A stretch of DNA of 43,110 nucleotides from Phycisphaerae bacterium (GTDB lineage: Bacteria; Planctomycetota; Phycisphaerae; Sedimentisphaerales; Anaerobacaceae): NCBI GenBank assembly GCA_021736645.1, contig JAIPFM010000234.1:1-43110 (forward strand), read 5' to 3'. Below the pieces are notes generated by a model. The model did not search any database. It was not told the origin of the DNA and worked only from the letters and a program-made list of their open reading frames with translations. This document shows positions 8,840 through 17,990 of the stretch, piece by piece. Made by a program: the position numbers and the translations under genes. How positions within the stretch are numbered: position 1 is the first letter of the stretch; the number at the start of each line of letters is the position of its first letter.

Positions 8840-9784
8840 TTGACAACGCAACCATTGATTACTGACCCGCTTGTCCAACTGAAAGACAATCTCAAACAGG
8901 TCATCTACGGCAAGGAAGAGTGCATAGACGTGCTCATCATAGCGCTCATTGCGGGCGGATCCGTACTCATTGACGATGTCCCGGGTGTGGGCAAGACCAC
9001 CCTGGCCAAGAGCCTGGCCAAGAGCCTGGATGCCAAGTTCAGGCGGATCCAGTTCACCCCGGACCTGCTGCCTGCAGACATCCTGGGCTCCTCGATCTAC
9101 AACCCGGTCCAGGGAGACTTTAAATTTGATCCGGGGCCCATCTTCTGCCATATCCTTCTGGCCGACGAAATCAACCGTGCCTCGCCGCGCACACAATCCG
9201 CGCTGCTGGAGGCCATGAACGAGAGTCAGGCCACCATCGAAGGCAAATGCTATCCCCTGGAGCAGCCTTTTATGGTCATGGCCACACAGAATCCTGTGGA
9301 GTACCACGGCACCTATCCCCTGCCGGAAGCCCAGATGGACCGCTTCCTCGTGCAGATTGACGTGGGTTACCCTGCCATGGACGTGGAAATTGATATACTC
9401 AAGTCGCACAAACGGGCGCATCCCATTACCACAATTTCGTCCGTGATGAGTGTGGACCAGATCAGATCCATTCAACAGGCCGTGAAGGAGGTGCACATGG
9501 ATGAATCCCTGTTTGAGTATATCGTGGAAATTGTGCATGCCACGCGCCACGACAACCGGATCCAGCTCGGCATCAGCCCCAGAGGCAGTCTCATGTTGTC
9601 CAGGGCGGCCCAGGCCAGTGCCCATTACCGAAATCGAGATTTTGTCACACCGGATGACGTCCAATGGCTGATCCCTTATGTACTCCCGCATCGTATTTTA
9701 CTGACATCCCGTGTGCGCTATGACGGCACTGGCAAGCGGGATGTGATTCAGGATATTGTCAGTCACATCAAAGTCCCAGTATGA
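8840..9784 (+). CDS. MoxR-family AAA+ ATPase
   Basis: The 314-residue MoxR protein has Walker A (PGVGKTT, about 48-54), Walker B with D109-E110 (ILLADEINRA), the RTQSALLEAM sensor/helix region, ATQNPVEYHGTYPLPEAQMDRF and the C-terminal lid with GISPRGS. MoxR ATPases act as chaperones in assembly or activation of partners encoded next to them, usually DUF58 and VWA or transglutaminase proteins. The start appears to be TTG at 8840-8842, with AGGGAG (8826-8831) at 8 bases; no ATG is better placed. It overlaps the DUF58 gene by four bases (ATGA), so translation is coupled. Confidence 0.93.
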   Translation: MTTQPLITDPLVQLKDNLKQVIYGKEECIDVLIIALIAGGSVLIDDVPGVGKTTLAKSLAKSLDAKFRRIQFTPDLLPADILGSSIYNPVQGDFKFDPGPIFCHILLADEINRASPRTQSALLEAMNESQATIEGKCYPLEQPFMVMATQNPVEYHGTYPLPEAQMDRFLVQIDVGYPAMDVEIDILKSHKRAHPITTISSVMSVDQIRSIQQAVKEVHMDESLFEYIVEIVHATRHDNRIQLGISPRGSLMLSRAAQASAHYRNRDFVTPDDVQWLIPYVLPHRILLTSRVRYDGTGKRDVIQDIVSHIKVPV

Positions 9785-10995
9785 AAGTCAGCCGGCTCCA
9801 ATCCGTGAAGCGATTAAAGACCGCTGTGCGTCTGACAGCCAGTGGGAATGCCCTGGTCCTGTCCATGGGATTCGTGCTCCTGGCCTCGGTGATCATCCCG
9901 GCATTTGGTGTGTTGGCCTGTCTTTCAGCCATGCTGATCTGCTCGCTGATCTTCGGAGCCCTGTTTAAACCGAGGGTCTTGATCACCGCAAAACTGCCGG
10001 ATCAAACCACGGTGGGATCTGACACCAAAATAGAGTATTCCATCCAAAACACCTCCCGATCGCACAGTTTCTGTCTCAGTCTCACCCTGACGGATCTGCC
10101 TGCAGGATGGCGATACGCAGGCCAGTCCCTGGTCGTTGCGCACCTCAAACCCATGGGCACACACACCCTTCATGTCACAGTCACACCGACGCGCAGAGGC
10201 CTGTTCACCCTGCCGTGCCCGGCGTGCTATTCGAGTTTTCCATTTCACCTGTTTGCGTTTAATGTGGCTCAAGGGCCGGCCTCATCGATCACGGTCCTGC
10301 CTGCCTATGACACCCTGCAGATTGACGCCCCCATGGAATCCATGACCCGTCAACAGGTGGGCGCGAGACACTCCCCCAGTCCCAGTCATTTGCCGGAGTA
10401 TGCGGGCAACCGGCCGTTTCTGTCGGGCGATTCCCTGCGTCACATCGACTCCCGCGCCTGGGCCCGCCTGGCCGTGCCTGTGGTCAAGGAGTATCACAAT
10501 GACATGCAGCGCCACTGCGCCGTGTGGCTCAGGGATCATCGCAAGACGCTGCCCCCCTCTCAGGACTGGGATTGTGACTTCGAAGCCATGGTCTCCTTGT
10601 GCGCTTCCGTGGCCTATTCACTGCGCCGCGATACTGTGGTGGACACTCTCATCCTCGGCTCAGAGAGTCACGACCTTCGCAGCATGAGTCCGGACATGCG
10701 TCTCCCCTGCATTCTGGAACTGCTGGCAGGCGTTGGGCCTGAATCACTGAAGGAAAAGGACGCCTACACTGTTGAATCCTGTTTGAATCGGGTGGCCTGT
10801 GTCTATGCCCTGTACCTGGGGGATCACGAGGCCATGGTCTCGACGGGGCAAGCGATAGAACACCGGGGTGTGGAACTCCACACCCTGCATGTGACCCAGA
10901 CGCCTGACCTGGAGTCCTGGGCCACCACCCCGTACGAACATCATTTGGAGATTGATACAAACGCCATTCTGGCAAGGCAGATACACGTCTTATGA
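9781..10995 (+). CDS. DUF58 protein, partner of MoxR
   Basis: The 404-residue protein has two close hydrophobic segments (about 24-64), a beta-rich extracytoplasmic-type middle region, and the DUF58 signature RPFLSGDSLRHIDSRAWAR followed by VVKEY at about 210-240. The usual motif reads D-x-L-R-x-I-D-W; here Ser follows the Asp. The C-terminal half resembles a von Willebrand A-like fold, as in the family. DUF58 proteins are encoded with MoxR and transglutaminases, but their biochemical role is poorly defined. Its start overlaps moxR and its TGA overlaps the next ATG, so the three genes form a tight operon. Confidence 0.9.
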   Translation: MKVSRLQSVKRLKTAVRLTASGNALVLSMGFVLLASVIIPAFGVLACLSAMLICSLIFGALFKPRVLITAKLPDQTTVGSDTKIEYSIQNTSRSHSFCLSLTLTDLPAGWRYAGQSLVVAHLKPMGTHTLHVTVTPTRRGLFTLPCPACYSSFPFHLFAFNVAQGPASSITVLPAYDTLQIDAPMESMTRQQVGARHSPSPSHLPEYAGNRPFLSGDSLRHIDSRAWARLAVPVVKEYHNDMQRHCAVWLRDHRKTLPPSQDWDCDFEAMVSLCASVAYSLRRDTVVDTLILGSESHDLRSMSPDMRLPCILELLAGVGPESLKEKDAYTVESCLNRVACVYALYLGDHEAMVSTGQAIEHRGVELHTLHVTQTPDLESWATTPYEHHLEIDTNAILARQIHVL

Positions 10996-13100
10996 AACAC
11001 CAGACAAACATCGCCGTCATCATGCTGATCAGCAGCTCGGTATTCTGTGCCCTAGTGCTGAAAGACGCGGCCTATCCGGCCATTCTTTGTGTGCTGGGAC
11101 TTCTGGGCCTGCGCCGCAAGATCATTCTGGCCATTCAACCGGAACGCCGCGTGTTTTCTCTGCTGATTCTGTTGTTTCTCCTGGCCCTGTTCGGCATTCA
11201 CTACTGGTTCTTTGTGTGGCCGTCACACGGACGCTTTGGGCCGGAAGCCAATATTGCCTGGCACACTGTCACTCGGTACTTCCTGGCGTCCATGGTGCTC
11301 ATGCTGTTTTTGGGCCTGCCGGATGAGCTGCCCCTGTCTTTTGGCTTCTTCTATGTGGCCACCATTGTGAGTGCAGGTCAGGTCTTTTTGATGGACGACA
11401 AAATAGGGCTGTTTCGGTCCCTGGAAATGGGGAGTGTCATGCTGCTGCTGTTGTATTCCAGCATGGCCCTGGGATCACCCCTTCGACACCTGTTGGACAA
11501 AAAAGGATTCCCGTCCCGCACCCCCTTGTTTCTGGTTCTGGCCGCATTTTTGATCACCCTCAATGTGGGCTGGATGTTGGGGTCTGTGTTGTATGACCAT
11601 CAAAATGCTATCATGTTCCTGAGCAACCTCTGGAAAAATCAGGCCACCCTCCTCGCGGAGCGTGAAGTGGAATCGCAGATCGGCTTCTCCAGAAGCGGTA
11701 TACTCTCCACCCTCCAGAATCGAATCCAATCTGAAGATCAGGAAGCAGTCCTTCGTGTGACCTCAGACCATACACCAGGCTATTTGCGCGCCCAGACCTT
11801 TCCCACATACCGACGGGGTCAGTGGTCGTCTCAGTCCGGTCGGTGGGCCATTACAACAGACCAGACCCGCTGGGACATCTCTCTGGGCAATCGCGTTCGT
11901 GTGTACAATCTCCGTCGCCCCTCACAGACGCTGACCGCCTCCATGGTCATCAAACATGTCGCCGATCTGGAGGATACCACATTTCTGCCTGCCAATGTGT
12001 TCGAGTTGGCCATTTCCGATAGCTACCTGGTACGCGATGCAGACTTCATTGTATTTCGTTCCCTCATCTCGGCACAAACCCTGTATTCCGTGAAATACAG
12101 CCAAACCCTGGCCGGGGAGGTGCCCACGCCCGCGCAGCGAAATATACTCACCGGACTCAGAGGCACCCTGAGGGATCAACTCGAGACGCTGTCTGATTCG
12201 CTGTACCGGGACTGCGTCACCACCCAGGATAAAATCAACGCCACCCTCCGCTATTTCAATGAAAACTACACCTACTCCCTGGCCATGCCCCTTGCGCAGG
12301 ACGGGGATCCGTTGATTCAATTCCTGCTGCAGGGCAACACAGGATACTGTGAGTATTTTGCCTCAGGTGCAGCCCTGCTGCTTCGCTGCGCCAACGTACC
12401 GACACGCTACGTCACAGGTTTCTATGTCACAGAAAAGGAAGGACACACGGCCAATACTTTTGTCGCACGCAATAAAGACGCGCATGCCTGGGTGGAGGCC
12501 TGGGATGACGAGCAACAGTGCTGGCGCATCGTTGAGGCCACAGTCCAGGATGCCCTGGATGACACACTGGCCAATGGCTCGGGCACTCTGAGTGGGCTGC
12601 AGCGTTTTGCATTTGTCCAACAGATCACGCAGGCCCTGTATCAGTATGGCGTGCTCGGCATCCTGGTCTGGATCTACAGTGACGCTGGATTTATCCTTCA
12701 GTTCTTTGTATCACTGGCCATTGCATTGGGGTTGGTCCTGGTCTTTAGAAAACTCTCCAGACAAAAACGACGCGCCGGTTCCATGCGTCACAGTCACCGC
12801 AGCGCCCAGTGGCACAAGCTTCACACATTACGGATGCGCCTTGACCGCGGCTTACAACGCAAAGGCCTGCAGCGACAGCCTCATGAAACCCTCCTGGCCT
12901 TTGCCCGCAACCTCACAGCCCCGGATCTCGGTCCCGGCACTGTGGCCGCCATTCAGACCTGGTGCACCCAATACAACCAGCTCCGCTACAGCAGGGAGAT
13001 CCCCTCTCTGCAGCTTGAGCAATTGACGCACTCGTTGAGGGAACTGCTTAGAGATCTGAGCCGTCGTAGAAGACAAGAAGAGAAGAGGGTAAGAAGGTAG
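10992..13100 (+). CDS. Membrane-anchored transglutaminase-like protein (TgpA type)
   Basis: The 702-residue protein has six or seven N-terminal transmembrane helices (within 1-200), a large extracytoplasmic region with a transglutaminase core, one further helix near 560-590 and a basic, Arg-rich C-terminal tail. The core shows GYCEYFASGAALLLR with catalytic Cys C453 and DAHAWVEAW with His H498. The third triad position, normally Asp, is Glu E515 (WRIVEAT). TgpA-type proteins sit with MoxR and DUF58 and act in the cell envelope, as peptidase or cross-linking enzymes. The ATG overlaps the DUF58 stop (ATGA). An alternative reading is a catalytically weak member because of the Glu. Confidence 0.9.
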   Translation: MKHQTNIAVIMLISSSVFCALVLKDAAYPAILCVLGLLGLRRKIILAIQPERRVFSLLILLFLLALFGIHYWFFVWPSHGRFGPEANIAWHTVTRYFLASMVLMLFLGLPDELPLSFGFFYVATIVSAGQVFLMDDKIGLFRSLEMGSVMLLLLYSSMALGSPLRHLLDKKGFPSRTPLFLVLAAFLITLNVGWMLGSVLYDHQNAIMFLSNLWKNQATLLAEREVESQIGFSRSGILSTLQNRIQSEDQEAVLRVTSDHTPGYLRAQTFPTYRRGQWSSQSGRWAITTDQTRWDISLGNRVRVYNLRRPSQTLTASMVIKHVADLEDTTFLPANVFELAISDSYLVRDADFIVFRSLISAQTLYSVKYSQTLAGEVPTPAQRNILTGLRGTLRDQLETLSDSLYRDCVTTQDKINATLRYFNENYTYSLAMPLAQDGDPLIQFLLQGNTGYCEYFASGAALLLRCANVPTRYVTGFYVTEKEGHTANTFVARNKDAHAWVEAWDDEQQCWRIVEATVQDALDDTLANGSGTLSGLQRFAFVQQITQALYQYGVLGILVWIYSDAGFILQFFVSLAIALGLVLVFRKLSRQKRRAGSMRHSHRSAQWHKLHTLRMRLDRGLQRKGLQRQPHETLLAFARNLTAPDLGPGTVAAIQTWCTQYNQLRYSREIPSLQLEQLTHSLRELLRDLSRRRRQEEKRVRR

Positions 13101-13101
13101 G

Positions 13102-13135
13102 ACAATGTTACTCCAGATGGACGACATTGTTTTTT
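13102..13135 (+). terminator. Possible intrinsic terminator of the MoxR operon
   Basis: ACAATGT (13102-13108) and ACATTGT (13124-13130) form a 7-bp stem with a 15-base loop, followed by a run of six T to 13135. It begins one base after the transglutaminase stop and overlaps the 3' end of the convergent gene. The stem is AT-rich, so termination strength is uncertain. Confidence 0.4.
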
Positions 13136-13929
13136 CTGTCGGCTTCGGGCCCGACCTTTTTGATGACATTGTAGAGGCGACGACAATGGCGGATCTTTTC
13201 GAAGACAAACACAGGATCAGATTCATCCTTGGCCGTGACTTTCACAGAGCCAATGCCCAGCAGACAATCCAGCAGGCTTCGCCTGAGACTCAAATCCACG
13301 ACCCTGAACATATCGATGTTGTCGACTTTCCGATTCAAAATGCCCCTTGACCACTCGATACGGTCCTGGGTCACTTCATAGGAGATACTCTTCAGGGAGG
13401 CTGCCTTGCACAGCAGGACCAGCAGTACAAACACGCCAGACCCCAGCGCTGCATAGTCAAGGGACCGGAGGATGGTCTCAAGTTGAATCGCAGTCACCTT
13501 CACGTCGGGAATCCTGAGAATCAGCCTTTCGATCGGGTAGACCAGGATAAAAATACACCCTGCCAGGATCAATCCTGTCCAGATGATGAGCGACAGCAGA
13601 GTCAGCAAGCTGGGACGTGCCCGAAACAAGACGTCATCCTCTTCCTCCTGATCCTCTTCATCCTCCTCTTCCTCCAGGTCCGACTGGTCCAGAGGTTCGC
13701 CGTACGCATCGTATTCCTCCTGGTCTTCCTCATCCCAGTCATTCACATCGGATTTAGAGTGTTTCCGGTCACCATACAGGAATTCGCCGCAAAAACGGCA
13801 CTTGATGGCCTCAAAACGAATCGTTTCCGCACAAAACGAACAGGATTTGGTGCGCCGTTTGGCCAGCGGACCCTGCCGCTCCACCTCTTGTACACCCTGA
13901 CTGTCAAATGTATATCGTCCCATGCCCAT
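13108..13929 (-). CDS. Zinc-ribbon, acidic-linker, bacterial PH-like membrane protein
   Basis: The 273-residue protein combines three parts. An N-terminal zinc ribbon has C30, C33, C44 and C47 (CSFC...CRFC). A highly acidic stretch at about 57-100 is mostly Glu/Asp. Two hydrophobic segments (about 108-130 and 160-180) are followed by a bPH2/YdbT-like segment, SYEVTQDRIEWSRGILNRK...DIDMFRVVDL...GIGSVKV. That arrangement suggests a membrane protein with both soluble parts in the cytoplasm; no catalytic residues are seen. Two start codons are possible (ATG at 13929 or 13923) and neither has a strong ribosome site. It converges on the MoxR operon. Function is unknown. Confidence 0.75.
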   Translation of the reverse strand: MGMGRYTFDSQGVQEVERQGPLAKRRTKSCSFCAETIRFEAIKCRFCGEFLYGDRKHSKSDVNDWDEEDQEEYDAYGEPLDQSDLEEEEDEEDQEEEDDVLFRARPSLLTLLSLIIWTGLILAGCIFILVYPIERLILRIPDVKVTAIQLETILRSLDYAALGSGVFVLLVLLCKAASLKSISYEVTQDRIEWSRGILNRKVDNIDMFRVVDLSLRRSLLDCLLGIGSVKVTAKDESDPVFVFEKIRHCRRLYNVIKKVGPEADRKNNVVHLE

Positions 13930-14138
13930 ATTATCGGCTTAATTTCATTGAAAAGCCCAGCAAAAACGCCTGAATATTGGCGCATCATGCAGAGGGTACC
14001 TCACAAAGAAGCCCGCAAGGTGAAATGACGAGACAGGACAGGATGCCAGTGTTTCTTTGAGATTTAGAAAAAAAGACAAAACCCATATCACTTTTTCTTA
14101 CGATGGGTTAATATGGTATGTATTCTCTTATGATCTTT

Positions 14139-14164
14139 CTGCGCCGCATTGTGCGTTGGCGCAG
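14139..14164 (+). repeat. GC-rich hairpin in the leader of the LamG gene
   Basis: CTGCGCC (14139-14145) and GGCGCAG (14158-14164) form a 7-bp stem with a 12-base loop, about 60 bases upstream of the LamG start at 14223. The rest of the 293-bp gap from 13930 shows no gene. This may be a structured 5' leader; no known riboswitch was recognised. Confidence 0.35.
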
Positions 14165-14222
14165 GCAAGATCCAAGTCGTGCGTATCGTGATGTGATCAT
14201 TCTTATTTGGAGGAATTCTATC

Positions 14223-17216
14223 ATGTGTAAGCCATTCAAGTCTCTGATTTTGATGCTGTTGCTTGGTTCTGTCCTGACGACTACAGCCATCGCTGCTGAT
14301 CCAAGTCTTGTGTTGTACTATATGTTTGACGAGGGGTCCGGGACCATGGCTTCTGACTCAAGCGGCAATGGCAATGATGGCACCGTGAACGGCAATGCAT
14401 TGTGGGTGGCCGGGTACAAGGGTGGTGCTCTGGAGTTTGATGGCGTGGCTGCCTATGTGGAGGTTGCGCGTCCGATCCAGGATGACTTCACCATGATGGC
14501 CTGGATCAAGACCGGCACAGCCGGAGCCGCAGGAACCCAGGCCTACCAGGGTACCGGACTGCTCTGGTCTGACGTTGGGGGGGCTGCCAATGATTTCGTG
14601 GTGGCCGTACTGGGTACCAAGCTCTCGTTCTTCTGTGGAAATCCCGATTTGTCCGTGAACTCCAACGGCGACATTGTCACCAGCGAATGGGTCCACATTG
14701 CCGTGGTGCGAGACACGGGCAGCCAAACCATCAGCGTGTTCATTGACGGCCTGCTCGACAACAGTATCAGTCATTCCAACACAAATCCATTGAATGCCCA
14801 ACCTGTACTGGCCATCGGTGCCAACACCCTCGACAACCGATATTACACAGGACTCATTGACGAGGTCCAGATCTACAACCGGGCCCTGACAGACAAAGAG
14901 ATTCAAACGGCCATGAGAGGGGCAGTCGGCCTGGCACTGGATCCCAGCCCGGAGCACGAGGTGAGCGATGTGCCTCGAGATAATCTCGTGCTTAGCTGGG
15001 CAGCAGGAGAGTTTGCCCACACCCACAACGTGTACTTTGGCACGTCTTTTGACGACGTCAACGATGCCGGCACCGAGAGTCCGCTTCTGCTCAGTCAATC
15101 ACAGGAAGCGAGCCAGCATGCACTAAGCCGTCTGGCATTCAGCCAGACCTACTACTGGCGAATCGATGAGGTCAATGCAGCGCCGGACTTGACTGTGTAC
15201 AAAGGCGACGTATGGCGTTTCACAGTGGAGCCCTATTCAATCATGGTTCCCGTGGACATCGAGAAGGCCACAGCATCCAGCTTCGCCAATGTGAGTACAG
15301 CAGCCATGACCGTGAATGGATCCGGCCTTGTAAACGGCGCCCATTCAACCAGTCAGGACGACATGTGGCTCAGTGCGCCCATGGATATGTCACCCTGGTT
15401 GATGGTCGAATTCGACAGCCCGCAGAAACTCGATCGACTGCTGATCTGGAACTCAAACAGTGTGTCCGAAGGCTTTATTGGCTGGGGTATCAAGGACGTG
15501 CAGATCGAATACTCAGTCGATGGCGTGGATTGGACAGGCCTGGCTGAATCCAATCAAATCAGTCGAGCTCCAGGGCTCACGACCTATGATCAGCCTCAGG
15601 CGATTGATCTGGGTCTGGCCCTGGCCAAATATGTCAGAATTAACATCCTCAATAACTGGGGCGGCATTTTAAAGCAATACGGCGTGTCTGAAATCCAGTT
15701 CTATGGCCTGCCTGTATACGCACGTACACCTTCGCCTGCAGATCAGGCCGTGGATGTTGTACCTGATGGGTTGGCCACTTGGCGAGCCGGCCGTGAAGCA
15801 GACGCGCATCAGGTCCTGCTCAGTCAGGATCCCAATGCCGTGTCAGAAGGTGTGTCCGTCACATCCACGACCCACAGTGTGGACATGTCTAGCCTGAACC
15901 TCCTGTTGGGCGAAACCTACTACTGGCAGGTGGTTGAGGTCAATGAAAACATGGATCCCTCCCAATGGGTCGGTGATGTCTGGAACTTGACCACGGCAAA
16001 TCGGATCACGGTGGACGATTTTGAAGGGTACACGAATTTCTCACCGAACCGTCCCTTCCAGACCTGGCTTGACGGCATTGGCTATTCAGCCGATGAATTC
16101 TTTGCAGTCGGGTTTGACGGCAATGGCTCAGGTGCGGCCGTGGGACATGATATCTGGTCCGGATCCAGCGCCTACTTTGAAGGCGACATCATGGAACAGG
16201 TCCTCACCGCAGAGGCATCAGGTCAGTCCATGCCTATTTATTATTCCGGCAATTCAAAGGCAGACCGCACGTTTGCACCGGCTCAGGACTGGTCCGTGGC
16301 AGGGATCAAGACGCTGGTCCTGTACTTCAATGGCGACAGGGCCAATGCCCCTGCCACTCTCTATGTCACCCTAAACAACACACGTGTGGATTACCCCAAT
16401 GGGGCCGCCCTTTCGACCGGTCTCTGGACCCAGTGGAATATTGATCTGGCGTCCCTGGGGATTGCGTTAAACAGTATCACCAAGATGAGCATCGGCATTG
16501 ACAGCGGTGGATCAGGCGTCGTGTTAGTAGACCAGATCAGCCTGTATCGCAATGCCCCGGAGGCCCCGGTCAGCAGTGATCCGGGCACAGCCAATCTGGT
16601 CGCGCAGTACAGCTTTGAAAATGACTACACCGATTCAAGCGGCCACGGCCTGACCGGGACACCGATCGGCGCACCCATGTTTGAAAGCGGTCTGCCCGGC
16701 AATGGATCTGCTGTGACATTGAACGGCAATGACGACTATGTGGAGCTGCCCATGGGTTCGCTCATGAGCACGCTCACGGACTGTACATTCTCCATCTGGG
16801 CCAATTTCTCGGGTCAGGGCGGCAATTGGCAGCGACTCATTGATTTTGGCTCCGGTACCACCCAGTACTTTCTCATCACGCCAAGCAGCGGCGGCGGTGT
16901 ATTGCTCATGGAAATGAATGGCCCCGATGCCGGAACCAGTCAGTTGGCTGCGCCTATGCGTCTGCCTACAGGCTGGCACCATGTGGCCGGTGTGATTGAC
17001 AGCACCACCATGGAGATGACACTGTACCTGGATGGTTCTGTGGTGGCCCAAGGCCCCACGGCTTCACTGCCGGCAGATGCAGGTGTGACCACTCAGAACT
17101 GGCTGGGCAGATCGCAGTACCCGGATCCATACTACGACGGTTCCCTGGATGAATTCCGTATCTACAACCGTGTCCTGTCCGAAGGCGAGATACGCTACCT
17201 GGCTGGTGACAAGTAA
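14223..17216 (+). CDS. Exported LamG / discoidin-like / Fn3-like multidomain protein
   Basis: The 997-residue protein has a signal peptide (about 1-25, ending AIAA), then a LamG-type sandwich (about 26-235) and an Fn3-like unit (NVYFGTSFDD...TYYWRIDEVN, to about 335). These are followed by a discoidin-like domain (about 338-496; GWGIKDVQIEYSVDG), a second Fn3-like unit, a jelly-roll beginning DDFEGY near 597, and a second LamG domain (about 790-997). Such modules bind carbohydrates or matrix, and no catalytic centre is visible. The ATG at 14223 has GGAGG (14209-14213) at 9 bases; the frame is open to 14118 but that part is not signal-like. No PEP-CTERM or other sorting tail is present. It shares three modules with 26545-29496 and 30350-33262. 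Confidence 0.88.
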   Translation: MCKPFKSLILMLLLGSVLTTTAIAADPSLVLYYMFDEGSGTMASDSSGNGNDGTVNGNALWVAGYKGGALEFDGVAAYVEVARPIQDDFTMMAWIKTGTAGAAGTQAYQGTGLLWSDVGGAANDFVVAVLGTKLSFFCGNPDLSVNSNGDIVTSEWVHIAVVRDTGSQTISVFIDGLLDNSISHSNTNPLNAQPVLAIGANTLDNRYYTGLIDEVQIYNRALTDKEIQTAMRGAVGLALDPSPEHEVSDVPRDNLVLSWAAGEFAHTHNVYFGTSFDDVNDAGTESPLLLSQSQEASQHALSRLAFSQTYYWRIDEVNAAPDLTVYKGDVWRFTVEPYSIMVPVDIEKATASSFANVSTAAMTVNGSGLVNGAHSTSQDDMWLSAPMDMSPWLMVEFDSPQKLDRLLIWNSNSVSEGFIGWGIKDVQIEYSVDGVDWTGLAESNQISRAPGLTTYDQPQAIDLGLALAKYVRINILNNWGGILKQYGVSEIQFYGLPVYARTPSPADQAVDVVPDGLATWRAGREADAHQVLLSQDPNAVSEGVSVTSTTHSVDMSSLNLLLGETYYWQVVEVNENMDPSQWVGDVWNLTTANRITVDDFEGYTNFSPNRPFQTWLDGIGYSADEFFAVGFDGNGSGAAVGHDIWSGSSAYFEGDIMEQVLTAEASGQSMPIYYSGNSKADRTFAPAQDWSVAGIKTLVLYFNGDRANAPATLYVTLNNTRVDYPNGAALSTGLWTQWNIDLASLGIALNSITKMSIGIDSGGSGVVLVDQISLYRNAPEAPVSSDPGTANLVAQYSFENDYTDSSGHGLTGTPIGAPMFESGLPGNGSAVTLNGNDDYVELPMGSLMSTLTDCTFSIWANFSGQGGNWQRLIDFGSGTTQYFLITPSSGGGVLLMEMNGPDAGTSQLAAPMRLPTGWHHVAGVIDSTTMEMTLYLDGSVVAQGPTASLPADAGVTTQNWLGRSQYPDPYYDGSLDEFRIYNRVLSEGEIRYLAGDK

Positions 17217-17246
17217 TGACAGGACTTTAAAAAGAAAGACCCGTGA

Positions 17247-17265
17247 CAGTTTTGAGTAGGCAGTA
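17247..17265 (+). repeat. Short dispersed repeat unit, CAGTTTT-AGTAGGCAGT family
   Basis: CAGTTTTGAGTAGGCAGTA matches 17410-17427 (CAGTTTTCAGTAGGCAGT) with one mismatch in 18 bases. A related stretch in inverted orientation is found at about 24790-24828. It lies between the LamG stop and its terminator. Confidence 0.5.
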
Positions 17266-17287
17266 TAGAGAACCAACCTGTTTGTAT

Positions 17288-17324
17288 GGCGGCCTGGGAA
17301 TCCTTCCCGGGCCGCCCTTTTTTT
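17288..17324 (+). terminator. Intrinsic terminator after the LamG gene
   Basis: A 13-bp GC-rich stem (17288-17300 with 17304-17316, one G-U pair, 3-base loop) is followed by C and seven T (17318-17324). It is 72 bases downstream of the stop codon. Confidence 0.85.
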
Positions 17325-17378
17325 GAAGCCCCGGAAAACGCCTCAAGTCAGCCTCCCTGCAAGGCCTCTTTCTCTATA

Positions 17379-17522
17379 TTATTGACTGGTTTTGCAAAGT
17401 CCAAGTGTTCAGTTTTCAGTAGGCAGTTTTCAGCGTAAAAAACGCGTTCTTCTGAAAACTGAACACTGAAAACTGTATACTACAGGGCTTTTTGCAAAAG
17501 TCCTGTTATTGACTGGTTTTGC
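17379..17522. mobile_element. About 110-bp hairpin element flanked by 17-bp direct repeats (MITE-like)
   Basis: The 17-base sequence TTATTGACTGGTTTTGC occurs at 17379-17395 and again at 17506-17522. Between them lies an insert of 110 bases. Inside it, AGTGTTCAGTTTTCAG (17404-17419) and CTGAAAACTGAACACT (17452-17467) are a perfect 16-bp inverted repeat, so a long hairpin can form. Near the right end GGGCTTTT/AAAAGTCC is a further weak stem. The insert has no coding capacity. Direct repeats flanking a palindromic insert fit a small non-autonomous element, but 17 bases is long for a target duplication, so replication slippage is an alternative. Confidence 0.5.
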
Positions 17523-17935
17523 CGTTGACGATCTACGGGTTAACCTGTGGGTAAATCTGGTTCAACGGCTCGTGGAAACGCTGCTGTTTTTCCACCCGGC
17601 TGTGTGGTGGTTGTCCCATCATTTGTGTACAGAGCGTGAACACTGCTGTGATGAACTTGCCGTGGACGTCACCGGTGAACGCATCACCCATGCCACTGCC
17701 TGGAAGCAGCGGGCCGTTCCAAACTCGCCTTTCAAGCCGCCTTGTCTGTGGGCCTCGGCAGCCACACACGCACCATTCTCAATCGTGTACACCATGTATT
17801 GGGACTCACACCAGCCCCTTCACGTTCTCGCGTCTGGGTCGCCGGCCTGATGGGCATTGCGATGTTGATCCCGTTGGTCCTGCTGTCGCTATTTGCGGGC
17901 GGTCTGTTGAAGGCCGGGAAGTCAGATGTGTCCAT
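17523..17935 (+). pseudogene. Relic of an M56 (BlaR1/MecR1-type) membrane peptidase
   Basis: The first frame reads LWVNLVQRLVETLLFFHP, AVWWLSHHL and EREHCCDELAVDVTGERI. This is the conserved region just after the HExxH helix of M56 peptidases (HPAVWW-S..., ERE..CDD.AV). The expected HELAHIRRHD is missing: the frame abuts the direct repeat at 17522. Near 17700 the frame shifts by one base. The continuation reads LEAAGRSKLAFQAALSVGLG, then RVHHVLGL and a hydrophobic helix (VAGLMGIAMLIPLVLL), as in the C-terminal part of M56 proteins. With 5' truncation and a frameshift it cannot encode a working protease. Intact relatives sense beta-lactams or pair with BlaI-type repressors; no such partner is seen here. 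Confidence 0.75.
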
Positions 17936-17990
17936 CTCGCCGCAGGATCGGACAAAGTGGTCTTACCTTCAAACGTCAAACCCCTGGCCG

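Noticed and set aside
8669..9691. 340-codon minus-strand frame opposite moxR
   Set aside because: The plus strand encodes a complete MoxR ATPase here; the antisense frame shows no recognisable family.
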